Shown: positions 9,384-18,273, numbered from the stretch's first letter. The stretch is 54,857 nt of DNA from Bacillus subtilis (GCF_008764245.1 NZ_VTQV01000030.1:1-54857); one strand, 5' to 3'. The notes: generated from the sequence alone by a model not told the origin. Program-made: numbers and translations.

Positions 9384-10841
9384 ATGTCAAGTGAAGTAAG
9401 AGTGCGTTATGCGCCAAGCCCGACAGGCCATTTACATATTGGGAATGCGCGTACAGCATTATTCAATTATTTATTTGCCCGAAATGCAGGTGGGAAATTT
9501 ATTATACGAATTGAGGACACAGACCAGAAGCGAAATATTGCCGGCGGAGAAGAGAGTCAATTAGCTTATCTGAAATGGCTTGGTATAGATTGGGATGAAA
9601 GTATTGATAAAGGCGGCGATTTTGGACCTTATCGTCAGTCCGAGCGAAACCATATTTATAAAAAATATTACGAAGATCTTCTGAATCGTGGTTTAGCTTA
9701 TAAATGTTATTGTACAGAAGATGAACTTGAAGCGGAAAGAGAAGCTCAATTGGCACGTGGGGAAATGCCACGTTATTCAGGGAAATGCGCACATTTAACC
9801 GAAGAAGACCAAAAGAAGCTTGAAGCGGAAGGAAGAAAGCCAAGCATCCGCTTTAGAGTTCCCGCGGGAAAAACATATACTTTTAAAGATATGGTAAAAG
9901 ATGATGTTTCTTTTGATTCAGATGGAATTGGGGATTTTGTCATCGTAAAGAAAGATGGTATACCAACGTATAACTTCGCTGTTGCGATTGACGATCATCT
10001 TATGGAAATGACGCATGTGCTTCGAGGTGATGATCATATTTCCAATACACCGAAGCAGTTGATGATTTTTGAGGCATTCGATTGGACTCCTCCTATTTAT
10101 GGGCATATGACATTGATTGTCAATGAGAGTCGCAAAAAATTAAGTAAACGGGATGAATCGATTATCCAGTTTATTGAACAATACGCAGATCTGGGTTATT
10201 TGCCTGAAGCTTTGTTTAACTTTATTACGCTCCTTGGCTGGTCTCCGCAAGGTGAGGAGGAAATCTTCTCAAAAGAAGAATTTATCGAGATATTTGATGC
10301 CCAGCGTTTATCCAAGTCTCCTGCTCTATTTGATAAGCAAAAGCTTCTTTGGATGAATAATCAATATATGAAAGAGTTAGATCTAGATAAAGTGGTGGAA
10401 TTATCCCTGCCACATCTTGTGAAAGCTGGTTTAGTTCGCGAAGAAATGAGTGAAGAAGAGGAAAAGTGGGTACGGAGTTTAATCGGTTTGTACCAGGAGC
10501 AAATGAGTTATGGTGCAGAAATCGTAGAACTTTCACAAATGTTTTTCCAAGACGAAATCGAATATGATGAAGCAGCAAAAGCCGTCTTGGAAGAGGAACA
10601 AGTGCCGGAAGTATTAGCTTCTTTCAAGAATATTATCCAGGACCTCGAGCCATTTGCAGCTCCGGAAATTAAAAAAGCGATCAAGGCTGTTCAAAAGGAA
10701 ACAGGGCATAAAGGGAAAAAATTATTTATGCCGATTCGAATTGCTGTATCAGGCCAATCTCATGGACCAGAACTACCGAATTCGATCGAATTACTTGGCA
10801 AGGAAAAAGTTATTCGCCGAATCGAGCGTTTGTTGGGTTAA
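9384..10841 (+). CDS. gltX: Glutamate--tRNA ligase
   Basis: Class I aminoacyl-tRNA synthetase for glutamate; the Bacillus enzyme also charges tRNA-Gln for later amidation, so this one is probably non-discriminating. The 485-residue protein has the HIGH-type motif ([15 protein letters not shown]) near residues 11-25 and the KLSKR signature. A CYCTEDE...CAH segment may hold the zinc knuckle. AGGAGG precedes ATG 9384. A TACAAT at 9341 could be a -10 box, but no good -35 was seen. Confidence 0.98.
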   Translation: MSSEVRVRYAPSPTGHLHIGNARTALFNYLFARNAGGKFIIRIEDTDQKRNIAGGEESQLAYLKWLGIDWDESIDKGGDFGPYRQSERNHIYKKYYEDLLNRGLAYKCYCTEDELEAEREAQLARGEMPRYSGKCAHLTEEDQKKLEAEGRKPSIRFRVPAGKTYTFKDMVKDDVSFDSDGIGDFVIVKKDGIPTYNFAVAIDDHLMEMTHVLRGDDHISNTPKQLMIFEAFDWTPPIYGHMTLIVNESRKKLSKRDESIIQFIEQYADLGYLPEALFNFITLLGWSPQGEEEIFSKEEFIEIFDAQRLSKSPALFDKQKLLWMNNQYMKELDLDKVVELSLPHLVKAGLVREEMSEEEEKWVRSLIGLYQEQMSYGAEIVELSQMFFQDEIEYDEAAKAVLEEEQVPEVLASFKNIIQDLEPFAAPEIKKAIKAVQKETGHKGKKLFMPIRIAVSGQSHGPELPNSIELLGKEKVIRRIERLLG

Positions 10842-10861
10842 CAAAATGAATAAAATATAAT
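10833..10861 (+). promoter_or_regulatory. Candidate promoter of the cysE T-box transcript
   Basis: TTGGGT (10833-10838), 17 bases, then TATAAT (10856-10861). It overlaps the gltX stop, and the start site would fall at the beginning of T-box stem I. Confidence 0.45.
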
Positions 10862-11064
10862 ATATTAAAGAATATAATCAAGAACGTTGATGAGGAAAAG
10901 TAAAAAAACGAAGCTGATCAGAGAAAACCACCATAGGCTGAGAGTGGTTGCAGCCTCTCGTTTTTTGAAAATGCCCCTCTGAGTCTTACGCTGAACGGAG
11001 TATTCTTACTAGGCCTAAGCGGTCCTCTTGTCGTTACCAAGATCAAGCCGGGATGTTTTTCCAG

Positions 11065-11187
11065 ATCTAGCTCCAGCGCCTAGCCCCTCGAGGTCAAATA
11101 ACCTGAGCCAATAAAAGTCAAAACCGGACTTTTCTTGACTCAGAACATTTGCTTGTCGGGGCTGGTCAAGGCGCTTGCGCTTTTCTT
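11065..11187 (+). repeat. Foldback repeat, family A copy 2, inside the cysE T-box
   Basis: The arms AGCGCC (11075-11080) and AGCCCC (11082-11087) pair with GGGGCT (11158-11163) and GGCGCT (11170-11175). Inside, AAAAGTC (11113-11119) pairs with GACTTTT (11127-11133) around the loop AAAACCG. The flanks CTCGAGGTCAAATAAC and AACATTTGCTTGTCG also occur in the copy before rplM. Confidence 0.75.
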
Positions 11188-11218
11188 ATTACATCCAAGC
11201 AGAGTGGAACCGCGCTAA

Positions 11219-11252
11219 GGCGTCTCTGATTGATTCAGGGGCGTCTTTTTTT
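11219..11252 (+). terminator. T-box terminator stem
   Basis: GGCGTCTCTGA (11219-11229) pairs with TCAGGGGCGTC (11235-11245) over 11 positions including G-U pairs, and a run of seven T follows. It lies directly after the T-box sequence and competes with the antiterminator. Confidence 0.88.
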
Positions 11253-11354
11253 GTTGTTAGGAAGTTAACTAGTTAACTGAACTTTAGGTTGGGATGTATG
11301 TCTTGATAAGGGTTTTAGAAAAAACAGGTTCACTTTAGAAAGGGGTCATCACGC

Positions 11355-12041
11355 ATGTTCAAACATATGAAAGAAGATATTAAGACAGTGTTTGACCAAG
11401 ATCCTGCGGCACGTAGCACATTCGAAGTTCTCTTGACATACTCAGGATTGCATGCGATTTGGGCTCATCGTCTTGCACATGCTTTGTATAAAAGAAAGTT
11501 GTTTTTTCTAGCAAGAATGATTTCGCAGGTTAGTCGCTTTTTTACAGGGATTGAGATTCACCCAGGTGCTGTCATTGGTCGCCGCTTCTTTATGGACCAT
11601 GGCATGGGGATAGTCATTGGAGAAACATGTGAGATCGGTGATGATGTCATTGTCTATCAGGGTGTGACATTGGGAGGGACCGGAAAAGAAAAGGGAAAGC
11701 GGCACCCTACGCTTAAAAATAACACTTTAATTGCAGCGGGAGCAAAGGTATTGGGAAACATTGTCATTGGCGAAAATTCCAAAATTGGAGCGGGATCCGT
11801 TGTTTTAAAGAATGTACCTGCCAATTCTACCGTTGTAGGGATTCCAGGAAGGGTTGTTGTCCAAGATGGTATGCGGCTGAACCAAGATTTAAACCATTGT
11901 GATTTACCGGATCCGATGTTAGATAAAGTGACAGAAATGGAACGGGAAATAAAAAATTTGCAAGAAGAACTTACGCGTTTAAAAACGGAGGATTTAACCA
12001 ATCGAAAGGAGTCTTCGGTACATGACCATTCAAATTTATAA
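11355..12041 (+). CDS. cysE: Serine O-acetyltransferase
   Basis: Makes O-acetylserine from serine and acetyl-CoA, the committed step of cysteine synthesis. The 228-residue protein has an N-terminal helical region, then hexapeptide repeats of a left-handed beta helix with [27 protein letters not shown] and [11 protein letters not shown]. The C-terminal tail (about residues 185-228) is charged. Regulation by the upstream tRNA-Cys T-box fits its role. It overlaps cysS by 20 bases. Confidence 0.97.
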   Translation: MFKHMKEDIKTVFDQDPAARSTFEVLLTYSGLHAIWAHRLAHALYKRKLFFLARMISQVSRFFTGIEIHPGAVIGRRFFMDHGMGIVIGETCEIGDDVIVYQGVTLGGTGKEKGKRHPTLKNNTLIAAGAKVLGNIVIGENSKIGAGSVVLKNVPANSTVVGIPGRVVVQDGMRLNQDLNHCDLPDPMLDKVTEMEREIKNLQEELTRLKTEDLTNRKESSVHDHSNL

Positions 12042-13419
12042 TACATTAACAAGAAAAAAGGAAACATTTCAACCGATCGAACCGGGAAAGGTTAAAATGT
12101 ATGTCTGTGGTCCGACCGTTTATAATTATATTCATATCGGGAATGCAAGACCTGCTATTGTGTTTGATAGCGTCCGCCGCTACTTAGAATATAGAGGGTA
12201 TGAAGTCCAATTTGTCTCAAATTTTACGGATGTGGATGATAAATTAATTAAAGCAGCAAGAGAACTTGAATCCGATGTGCCTACAATTGCTGAAAGGTTT
12301 ATCCAAGCTTATTTTGAGGATGTTTCAGCCCTCGGCTGTAAAGAAGCGGATATACATCCACGCGTTACGGAAAATATGGATGAAATTATCGAGTTTATTG
12401 ATACATTGATACAAAAAGGCTATGCCTATGAATCCCAGGGAGATGTGTACTACCGGACAAGGAAATTTACTGATTACGGAAAACTTTCTCATCAGTCGAT
12501 TGACGATTTAAAAGTAGGAGCTCGGATACAAGTAGGTGAGAAAAAGGAAGATGCTTTAGATTTTGCGCTCTGGAAGGCAGCGAAAGAAGGAGAAATTGCT
12601 TGGGATAGCCCATGGGGGAGGGGAAGACCAGGTTGGCATATTGAATGTTCCGCAATGGCCAAAAAATACCTTGGAGATACGATTGATATTCATGCTGGTG
12701 GGCAAGATTTAGCCTTTCCTCATCATGAAAATGAAATTGCTCAATCTGAGGCATTGACGGGAGAACCGTTTGCCCATTACTGGATGCATAATGGTTATAT
12801 CAATATCAATAATGAGAAAATGTCAAAATCACTGGGTAATTTTGTGTTAGTCCATGATATTCTCAAAAAGGTCGACCCACAGGTTCTCCGTTTCTTTATG
12901 CTATCTGTTCATTATCGCAATCCCATTAATTTCAATGATGAGCTCCTTGAAAATGCAGGAGTAGCACTCGGACGGTTGCGCACATCTTATCAGAACTTAA
13001 AGCATCGTTTGCAAGCAAGTGCTAATTTAGTTGATCATGATCAAGAGTGGCTACAAAAGATTAACCAACTCGTGAGCACGTTCGAAAAAGAAATGGATGA
13101 TGACTTTAATACAGCTGACGGGATTACCGTACTTTTTGAGTTAGCCAAACAAGGAAATCTATATTTACGGGAAGAGAACACATCTACTAAAGTGATTGAA
13201 GCATTTTTAAATACATTTGAAGAGCTTTTCTCTGTGCTCGGATTGAGAATCGAGCAAAATGAACTGCTTGACGAAGAAATAGACGAACTGATAGAACAAA
13301 GATTGGAAGCGAGGAAGAATCGAGATTTTGCTTTAGCTGATCAAATACGAGATCAACTAAAGGAAATGAACATCATTTTAGAGGATACCCGACAAGGTAC
13401 AAGATGGAAAAGAGGATAA
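12022..13419 (+). CDS. cysS: Cysteine--tRNA ligase
   Basis: Class I synthetase that charges tRNA-Cys. The 465-residue protein has the zinc-site cysteine in [18 protein letters not shown] with the HIGN motif, the GWHIECSAM and [13 protein letters not shown] segments of the zinc and active site, and the KMSKS loop ([12 protein letters not shown]). AAAGGAG lies about ten bases before ATG 12022, inside the cysE end. It shares the T-box controlled transcript with cysE, coupling cysteine synthesis to charging. Confidence 0.98.
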   Translation: MTIQIYNTLTRKKETFQPIEPGKVKMYVCGPTVYNYIHIGNARPAIVFDSVRRYLEYRGYEVQFVSNFTDVDDKLIKAARELESDVPTIAERFIQAYFEDVSALGCKEADIHPRVTENMDEIIEFIDTLIQKGYAYESQGDVYYRTRKFTDYGKLSHQSIDDLKVGARIQVGEKKEDALDFALWKAAKEGEIAWDSPWGRGRPGWHIECSAMAKKYLGDTIDIHAGGQDLAFPHHENEIAQSEALTGEPFAHYWMHNGYININNEKMSKSLGNFVLVHDILKKVDPQVLRFFMLSVHYRNPINFNDELLENAGVALGRLRTSYQNLKHRLQASANLVDHDQEWLQKINQLVSTFEKEMDDDFNTADGITVLFELAKQGNLYLREENTSTKVIEAFLNTFEELFSVLGLRIEQNELLDEEIDELIEQRLEARKNRDFALADQIRDQLKEMNIILEDTRQGTRWKRG

Positions 13420-13424
13420 CGGCA

Positions 13425-13829
13425 ATGGAGCCAAATGTGAAGGACTATCGACAATTGAATGGCTTAGCACTTGCCTATATGGGGGATGCCGTGTTTGAGG
13501 TTTATATTCGGCATCACCTCTTACAAAAAGGGAAAACGAAGCCACATAAGCTTCATATCGAAGCGACCCATTTCGTATCGGCCAAAGCGCAGGCCGCTAT
13601 ATTAAAACAACTGTTGGATGAAAACTTTTTAACGGAAGAAGAGTTAGCTGTCATGAGACGAGGGAGAAATGCAAAATCTGGAACGATACCCAAAAACACA
13701 GATGTGCAAACTTATCGACATAGTACAGCCTTCGAAGCTGTAATCGGCTGGGTTTATTTATCCAATGATCAAGAACGTTTAGATGAAATTATGGAAGAAT
13801 CAATCCGGAAAATTGAAAAAGGGGAGTGA
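13425..13829 (+). CDS. mrnC: Mini-ribonuclease 3
   Basis: RNase III-like enzyme without a double-stranded RNA-binding domain. In Bacillus it matures 23S rRNA ends, stimulated by L3. The protein is 134 residues from ATG 13425 and shows [19 protein letters not shown] with catalytic acidic residues, and [15 protein letters not shown] chose ATG 13425 because AGAGGAT lies eight bases upstream and it aligns with relatives; an in-frame ATG at 13404 overlaps the cysS end and is a possible alternative. Confidence 0.93.
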   Translation: MEPNVKDYRQLNGLALAYMGDAVFEVYIRHHLLQKGKTKPHKLHIEATHFVSAKAQAAILKQLLDENFLTEEELAVMRRGRNAKSGTIPKNTDVQTYRHSTAFEAVIGWVYLSNDQERLDEIMEESIRKIEKGE

Positions 13830-13836
13830 AACAAAC

Positions 13837-14580
13837 ATGAGTAAAGAGTGGATTGCCGGCAAAAACCCTGTTATAGAAGTTTTAAAATCGGAGAGAGGCA
13901 TTCATAAAATTTGGATAGCTGAAGGTTCGCAAAAGGGCTCGATGCAGCTGATTATGAAGCTTGCGAAGGAACGGAATATATTGATTCAATTTGTTCCGAA
14001 GCAGAAAATAGACCAATTAGTCAGTACGAATCATCAAGGAGTTGCAGCACAGGTTGCGGCCCACCAATATGCAGAACTAGATGACCTTTTCGAAGTGGCT
14101 AGTAAGAGAGGGGAAGATCCATTTTTTCTTATTTTGGATGAACTGGAGGATCCTCATAATCTTGGTTCTATTTTACGTACAGCGGATGCGGCAGGGGTTC
14201 ATGGTGTTATTATTCCGAAACATCGTTCTGTAGGACTAACGGCTACTGTAGCCAAACTGTCGACTGGAGCTATTGAATATGTACCCGTTGCAAGAGTAAC
14301 CAATATCCCAAGAACGATCGATGAATTAAAAACGCGTGGTGTTTGGATTTTTGGAACGGAAGCAAAAGGTAGTGAGGATTATCGAAAAATGGATGCCACA
14401 ATGCCTCTAGCATTAGTAATTGGGAATGAAGGAAAAGGGATGGGGCGATTAGTTCGGGATAAATGTGATTTTCTCATCCATTTGCCAATGATGGGACATG
14501 TCACTTCACTTAATGCATCCGTAGCGGCCTCTTTGTTGATGTATGAAGTGCTGCGGAAACGTTCGCCTATTGAGGGTTAG
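13837..14580 (+). CDS. rlmB: 23S rRNA 2'-O-methyltransferase, RlmB-type
   Basis: SPOUT-family RNA methyltransferase, expected to modify the 23S peptidyl-transferase region guanosine. The 247-residue protein has an N-terminal substrate-binding domain (GKNPVIEVLKS) and the trefoil-knot motifs LDELEDPHNLGSILRTADAAG, VIGNEGKGM and SLNASVAASLLMYE. The start is ATG 13837 after AAAAGGGGAG; the longer frame from 13783 lies inside mrnC. It is seven bases after mrnC. Confidence 0.95.
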   Translation: MSKEWIAGKNPVIEVLKSERGIHKIWIAEGSQKGSMQLIMKLAKERNILIQFVPKQKIDQLVSTNHQGVAAQVAAHQYAELDDLFEVASKRGEDPFFLILDELEDPHNLGSILRTADAAGVHGVIIPKHRSVGLTATVAKLSTGAIEYVPVARVTNIPRTIDELKTRGVWIFGTEAKGSEDYRKMDATMPLALVIGNEGKGMGRLVRDKCDFLIHLPMMGHVTSLNASVAASLLMYEVLRKRSPIEG

Positions 14581-14583
14581 ATT

Positions 14584-15093
14584 ATGGATATCCTGATTGT
14601 AGATGGCTACAACATCATCGGTGCTTGGCCAGAATTAATCGAACTAAAGATGAAAGACCTTGCTTCAGCACGGGACCGCCTTATTGAAATTATGGCTGAT
14701 TATCAAGGATTTACTGGGCAAAAGGTGATCATTGTCTTTGATGCCTATGAAGTAAAGGGGATTGAAAAAAGGTACCAAAACCATAAGGTAGAAGTCATCT
14801 TTACCAAAATAGAAGAAACAGCAGATGAAAGAATTGAAAAGTTAGCCATTGAATTAAGTAATAGACGCACACAAATTTATGTTGCTACATCCGATTATAC
14901 CGAACAATGGGCAATTTTCGGTCAAGGGGCATTAAGACTATCTGCTCGTGAGCTTTTAATAGAAGTTCAAGCTATTGATAAAAACATTGGTAAAAGCCTA
15001 AAAACCACAAGAGAAAAAGTGCCGGCCGCCAAAATTCCCTTAAGTACAGAAGTTGCTGAAATCTTTGAGAAATGGCGACGTGGTTTAAAATAA
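14584..15093 (+). CDS. rae1: NYN-domain ribosome-associated endoribonuclease Rae1 (YacP)
   Basis: The 169-residue protein has the NYN/PIN-like fold, beginning ILIVDGYNIIGAWPEL with an acidic active-site residue, then VIIVFDAYEVKG and VATSDYTEQ. The Bacillus subtilis counterpart (YacP, Rae1) cleaves mRNA in the ribosomal A site. It lies four bases after rlmB, and its mrnC-rlmB neighbourhood is conserved. No strong ribosome-binding site precedes ATG 14584, so translation may depend on coupling to rlmB. Confidence 0.92.
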   Translation: MDILIVDGYNIIGAWPELIELKMKDLASARDRLIEIMADYQGFTGQKVIIVFDAYEVKGIEKRYQNHKVEVIFTKIEETADERIEKLAIELSNRRTQIYVATSDYTEQWAIFGQGALRLSARELLIEVQAIDKNIGKSLKTTREKVPAAKIPLSTEVAEIFEKWRRGLK

Positions 15094-15095
15094 GG

Positions 15096-15125
15096 TTGAC
15101 GTATGAAAATTCTGTTATGTATAAT
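15096..15125 (+). promoter_or_regulatory. sigH promoter
   Basis: TTGACG (15096-15101), 18 bases, TATAAT (15120-15125). It lies just after rae1. A start codon at 15103 would fall inside this promoter, which supports the later GTG start for sigH. Confidence 0.75.
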
Positions 15126-15159
15126 GATTCTATCGATGGATCTAAGGGTGGGGGATAGA

Positions 15160-15813
15160 GTGACCTCGAATATCAGGTTAGACAGCGGCATCAATTATGA
15201 TTTATTGGAAGATGAAGAGTTGATCGAACTGATTCAAGAAGGAGAAAGTGAAGCACTGGATTACCTCATAAAAAAATACCGTAATTTTGTTAGGGCGAAG
15301 GCGAGGGCCTACTTTTTAATAGGTGCTGATCGCGAAGACATTGTACAAGAAGGCATGATCGGACTTTACAAAGCGATTCGTGATTTCAAAGAAGATAAAT
15401 TGGCTTCTTTCAAAGCTTTTGCAGAGCTTTGCATCACAAGGCAAATTATTACGGCTATTAAGACAGCCACCCGTCAAAAACATATCCCGCTTAATTCTTA
15501 TGTTTCTTTGGACAAGCCTATTTACGACGAAGAATCTGATCGAACATTAATGGATGTGATTTCAGGAGCAAAGATTTTGGATCCTGAAGAGCTTTTAATC
15601 AATCGGGAAAAGATTCATAATATAGAATCCAAAGTGATGGAATTATTAAGTGATTTAGAAAGAAAAGTATTAGCTCTCTATCTAGACGGCAGATCTTACC
15701 AAGAGATTTCCGAAGAGCTGGATCGCCACGTAAAATCAATTGATAACGCTTTACAAAGGGTGAAAAGAAAGCTAGAACGTTATCTGGAACTGCGAGAGTT
15801 CGGCGTTTGGTAA
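15160..15813 (+). CDS. sigH: RNA polymerase sigma factor SigH (Spo0H)
   Basis: Alternative sigma factor for early sporulation, competence and stationary phase genes. The 217-residue protein has sigma region 2 (RNFVRAKARAYFLIGADREDI followed by VQEGMIGLYKAIRDF), ITAIKTATRQKHIPLNSY, and region 4 with a helix-turn-helix (RSYQEISEELDRHVKSID). The GTG at 15160 gives the family length and has AAGGGTGG eight bases upstream. A 236-codon frame begins at 15103, but that start is within the promoter. Its presence implies an endospore-forming lineage. Confidence 0.95.
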   Translation: MTSNIRLDSGINYDLLEDEELIELIQEGESEALDYLIKKYRNFVRAKARAYFLIGADREDIVQEGMIGLYKAIRDFKEDKLASFKAFAELCITRQIITAIKTATRQKHIPLNSYVSLDKPIYDEESDRTLMDVISGAKILDPEELLINREKIHNIESKVMELLSDLERKVLALYLDGRSYQEISEELDRHVKSIDNALQRVKRKLERYLELREFGVW

Positions 15814-15891
15814 TGGTGTTATATTGACAGATATCGACTTACGTGATATTTTTTAAAAGATATAAGAATGCCTAGAGAGCGGGTGTGAAAT

Positions 15892-16041
15892 GTGAAAAAT
15901 AAAGTCGCATTAGCCTGTGTAGATTGTGGATCACGTAATTATTCAACCGATAAAAGTACTAGAGCTACCACAGATCGCTTGGAATTGAAGAAATTTTGTA
16001 AGAACTGTCAAGCTCATACCATTCACAAAGAAACAAAATAA
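15892..16041 (+). CDS. rpmG: 50S ribosomal protein L33 (zinc-binding type)
   Basis: A short 49-residue protein starting at GTG 15892: [19 protein letters not shown], with a second CKNC pair near residues 36-39. The two CxxC pairs mark the zinc-containing form. It lies before secE, as in other Bacillaceae. The ribosome-binding site is weak (GCGGGTG). Several L33 paralogues usually exist in these genomes, so the number suffix cannot be assigned. Confidence 0.93.
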   Translation: MKNKVALACVDCGSRNYSTDKSTRATTDRLELKKFCKNCQAHTIHKETK

Positions 16042-16059
16042 CCATTTTCATATATTAGA

Positions 16060-16274
16060 GGATGTTCAAAAGTAAGGATCAAATGATGAACAAAGGATAA
16101 ACGGCTAAAGGCGCCACTTCCTGTGGAAACGCCGTTTTGACCAACATCCTGTTGGCCTAAATTCGCGACAACAATCGCTATGCCTTTGTGACCTGCGTCC
16201 TGCAGACCTCGGTAAAAATGACACTGTGAATCAGCGTAATTAGCCGCTGGGTCCTTTTTATCCTCCTTTTGAGC
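16060..16274 (+). repeat. MITE-like repeat, family B copy 1
   Basis: It begins GATGTTCAAAAG and ends GTCCTTTTTATCCTCCTTTTG, matching the ends of the copy after rplL. An internal GGTAAAAATGACACTGTGAA (16211-16230) matches the left arm of that copy, so this one looks rearranged. It fills the gap between rpmG and secE and has no coding capacity. Confidence 0.65.
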
Positions 16275-16307
16275 CCATATTATTAGTAAAATTTTGGAGG
16301 TACGATC

Positions 16308-16493
16308 ATGTCAAGCGTAATGCAATTCTTTCGCAATGTTCGCTCAGAGATGAGGAAGGTCAGTTGGCCACGCCGAAAGGAATTAACTAGTTATACCATT
16401 ACTGTTGTTACCACTGTTGCCTTGTTAGCACTATTCTTTGCTGGCGTAGATTATATCATTTCATATTTTATGCGTTTTATTATTGGAAATTAA
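16308..16493 (+). CDS. secE: Preprotein translocase subunit SecE
   Basis: Essential small subunit of the SecYEG channel. The 61-residue protein has the conserved amphipathic RSEMRKVSWPRRKEL segment and a single membrane helix at about residues 30-55. TTTGGAGG lies eight bases before ATG 16308. Its usual partner nusG follows, but here a promoter and a terminator hairpin separate the two. Confidence 0.97.
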   Translation: MSSVMQFFRNVRSEMRKVSWPRRKELTSYTITVVTTVALLALFFAGVDYIISYFMRFIIGN

Positions 16494-16510
16494 AATAGAT
16501 ATTTAGTTAT

Positions 16511-16541
16511 TTGTATAACTTTTATGAACTCATGTTATAAT
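16511..16541 (+). promoter_or_regulatory. nusG promoter
   Basis: TTGTAT (16511-16516) and TATAAT (16536-16541), 19 bases apart, with an extended -10 TG at 16533-16534. Transcription would start near 16548 and immediately reach the hairpin at 16567. Confidence 0.65.
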
Positions 16542-16566
16542 GGAATTATATATTACTTTTTTCAAG

Positions 16567-16586
16567 CCCGGTTCCCGGGTTTTTTG
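16567..16586 (+). terminator. Terminator hairpin in the secE-nusG gap
   Basis: CCCGG (16567-16571) and CCGGG (16575-16579) form a short stem followed by seven T, flanked on the left by AA. It may end secE transcription or attenuate the nusG promoter just upstream. Confidence 0.65.
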
Positions 16587-16603
16587 AGTTTAGTAAGAAA
16601 TGC

Positions 16604-16636
16604 GAAAGCGTCTGTTCAGCGGCGTAAATTTGTTAG
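16604..16636 (-). repeat. Remnant of family A repeat in the nusG leader
   Basis: Read on the minus strand it gives CAAATTTACGCCGCTGAACA and then GACGCTTTCGC, matching the right end of the copy before rplA (AAATTTGTACGTCGCTGGACA, then GGTGCTCGCGCTTTTC). The rest of the element is not recognisable here. Confidence 0.45.
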
Positions 16637-16718
16637 TCGTTATAGATAGGCACTATGAGAAGAGTATTTAAACGTAAGTTTTTAAGTGATAGGGAGGGAA
16701 GGACAGGCGTCCTAATCA

Positions 16719-17255
16719 ATGGAAAAAAACTGGTATGTTGTCCATACGTATTCTGGCTACGAAAATAAAGTGAAAACAAATCTTGAAAAGCGCGTAGAGA
16801 CGATGGGAATGGAAGATAAAATTTTTAGGGTGATCGTTCCTGAAGATGAAGAAACGGATATAAAGAATGGAAAAAAGAAAGTTGTAAAAAAGAAGGTCTT
16901 TCCAGGTTACGTATTAGTGGAAATTATTATGACAGATGATTCTTGGTATGTTGTTCGCAATACACCAGGTGTAACGGGATTTGTTGGTTCCTCAGGATCA
17001 GGCTCTAAGCCAACTCCTCTACTTCCCGAAGAAATCGATTTTATTCTAAAGCGTATGGGATTAGAAGACAAACATCTAGATGTTCATTTTGAAATTGGCG
17101 AAACGGTTACAGTGAAGGAAGGACCGTTTGCTAATTTCACAGGAAAAGTGGAAGATTTAGATGCAACAAAAGGAAAAGTAAAAGTTATGGTCAATATGTT
17201 CGGTCGAGAAACCCCTGTTGAACTCGACTTTGGACAAATTGATAAATTAAACTAA
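16719..17255 (+). CDS. nusG: Transcription termination/antitermination factor NusG
   Basis: Elongation factor that binds RNA polymerase and modulates pausing and termination. The 178-residue protein has the NGN domain (NWYVVHTYSGYENKV to about residue 115) and a C-terminal KOW domain (GPFANFTGKVEDL). A stop codon lies just upstream in frame, so ATG 16719 is the only start. The AGGGAGGGAA site ends 18 bases upstream, unusually far; a small hairpin (16701-16712) lies between and could shorten the gap. Confidence 0.97.
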   Translation: MEKNWYVVHTYSGYENKVKTNLEKRVETMGMEDKIFRVIVPEDEETDIKNGKKKVVKKKVFPGYVLVEIIMTDDSWYVVRNTPGVTGFVGSSGSGSKPTPLLPEEIDFILKRMGLEDKHLDVHFEIGETVTVKEGPFANFTGKVEDLDATKGKVKVMVNMFGRETPVELDFGQIDKLN

Positions 17256-17262
17256 CAACAAC

Positions 17263-17291
17263 TTGAAATTACTCGTAAAAAGTGATAATAT
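17263..17291 (+). promoter_or_regulatory. rplK promoter
   Basis: TTGAAA (17263-17268), 17 bases, TAATAT (17286-17291) with an extended TG at 17283-17284. It sits between nusG and rplK. Confidence 0.55.
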
Positions 17292-17414
17292 CTTTTAGGT
17301 CAATAGTATCTTTAATCTCTATTTGAAAGATGTTGATTATTGGCTATTTTTATAATGAGTGGGAGGGTGTAACAACCCCATTACCACATCACGGACTTTA
17401 AGGAGGTGCGTCTC

Positions 17415-17840
17415 GTGGCTAAAAAAGTAATCAAACTTGTAAAATTACAAATTCCTGCAGGTAAAGCGAATCCAGCTCCACCAGTAGGACCGGCACTCGG
17501 TCAAGCAGGTGTAAATATTATGGGATTCTGTAAAGAATTCAATGCTCGTACTGCAGATCAAGCAGGATTAATTATCCCTGTAGAAATCACAGTATTTGAG
17601 GATCGTTCCTTTACATTTATCACCAAAACTCCACCCGCTGCAGTTCTTCTAAAGAAAGCAGCTGGAATTGATTCAGGTTCTGGTGAACCTAACAAAAAAA
17701 CAGTTGCTGTTGTTAAACGTGACAAAGTGCGCGAAATTGCAGAAACAAAAATGCCCGACCTAAATGCTGCCAGCGTTGAAGCTGCTATGCAAATGGTTGA
17801 AGGTACAGCACGTAGCATGGGTATCAAAATCGAAGACTGA
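17415..17840 (+). CDS. rplK: 50S ribosomal protein L11
   Basis: Component of the GTPase-associated centre, binding 23S rRNA; it is needed for RelA-type ribosome activation. The 141-residue protein has the proline-rich [20 protein letters not shown] and the C-terminal RNA-binding SMGI. GTG 17415 follows AAGGAGGTG; an earlier in-frame GTG at 17406 is part of that site. A 433-base gap containing a hairpin and a repeat separates it from rplA. Confidence 0.97.
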   Translation: MAKKVIKLVKLQIPAGKANPAPPVGPALGQAGVNIMGFCKEFNARTADQAGLIIPVEITVFEDRSFTFITKTPPAAVLLKKAAGIDSGSGEPNKKTVAVVKRDKVREIAETKMPDLNAASVEAAMQMVEGTARSMGIKIED

Positions 17841-17875
17841 TCGATTTCCAGTGCATAAACAAGGTTACTGTAGAG

Positions 17876-17905
17876 GGAAGGCTGGGACCGTTCAGCCTTC
17901 CTTTA
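17876..17905 (+). terminator. Hairpin after rplK
   Basis: GGAAGGCTG (17876-17884) pairs with CAGCCTTCC (17893-17901), followed by TTTATT. The T tract is short, so termination may be partial. Confidence 0.55.
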
Positions 17906-18016
17906 TTGCTTAAAACCAAGCTGTATAGCAAGGTTTTACACTCTGTCTGTAAAAGACGGGATTCCTAGTGTGATGGTTATGACGCAACTATAACCATTAG
18001 CATTAGCGCTTTTCTT

Positions 18017-18227
18017 GATCTAGCTCCAGCACCTAGCGACTAGCAAATTTACGGTTTCTTCCTACGATAAGTCAACATCGATTCGCTTTTCAAGCTCATC
18101 GTGTTTCCTTTATCTTAGGCCGACAGGACGTTGGTCAGAACGGCGTTGCGCCAGGACGGCGCGAAATTAGCCGTTCAACCTTAAGAACCAAATTTGTACG
18201 TCGCTGGACAGGTGCTCGCGCTTTTCG
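18017..18227 (+). repeat. Foldback repeat, family A copy 3, upstream of rplA
   Basis: It starts TCTAGCTCCAGCACC and ends GGTGCTCGCGCTTTTC. AGCACC (18028-18033) pairs with GGTGCT (18211-18216), and AGCGAC (18035-18040) with GTCGCT (18200-18205). The core ATAAGTCAACATCGATTC is shared with the copies at 53-200 and 52596. A preceding GCGCTTTTCTTG (18006) looks like the right end of another copy. A separate small hairpin, ATGGTTAT (17973-17980) with ATAACCAT (17990-17997), lies upstream. No promoter for rplA was clear. Confidence 0.7.
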
Positions 18228-18273
18228 ACGTGGGAGGTCATTCCGCTAAAACCACATTACAGGAGGAAATAAA

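Larger units (their letters stand above)
10868..11252 (+). promoter_or_regulatory. T-box riboswitch, tRNA-Cys specific, upstream of cysE
   Basis: Stem I features are present: GATGAGGAAAAGTA near 10888, the AGAGA and ACCACC/GTGGT apical parts, and GAAAATGCCC with the specifier TGC (Cys) at 10972-10974. The T-box sequence AGAGTGGAACCGCG lies at 11201-11214. Its UGGA (11205-11208) would pair with UCCA, which fits the U discriminator base of tRNA-Cys. A terminator follows. About 120 bases of repeat family A sit between stem I and the antiterminator, making the leader unusually long. Confidence 0.92.

Noticed and set aside
15103-15159. 19-codon N-terminal extension of sigH
   Set aside because: The proposed start lies between the -35 and -10 boxes of the sigH promoter, and relatives have no such extension.
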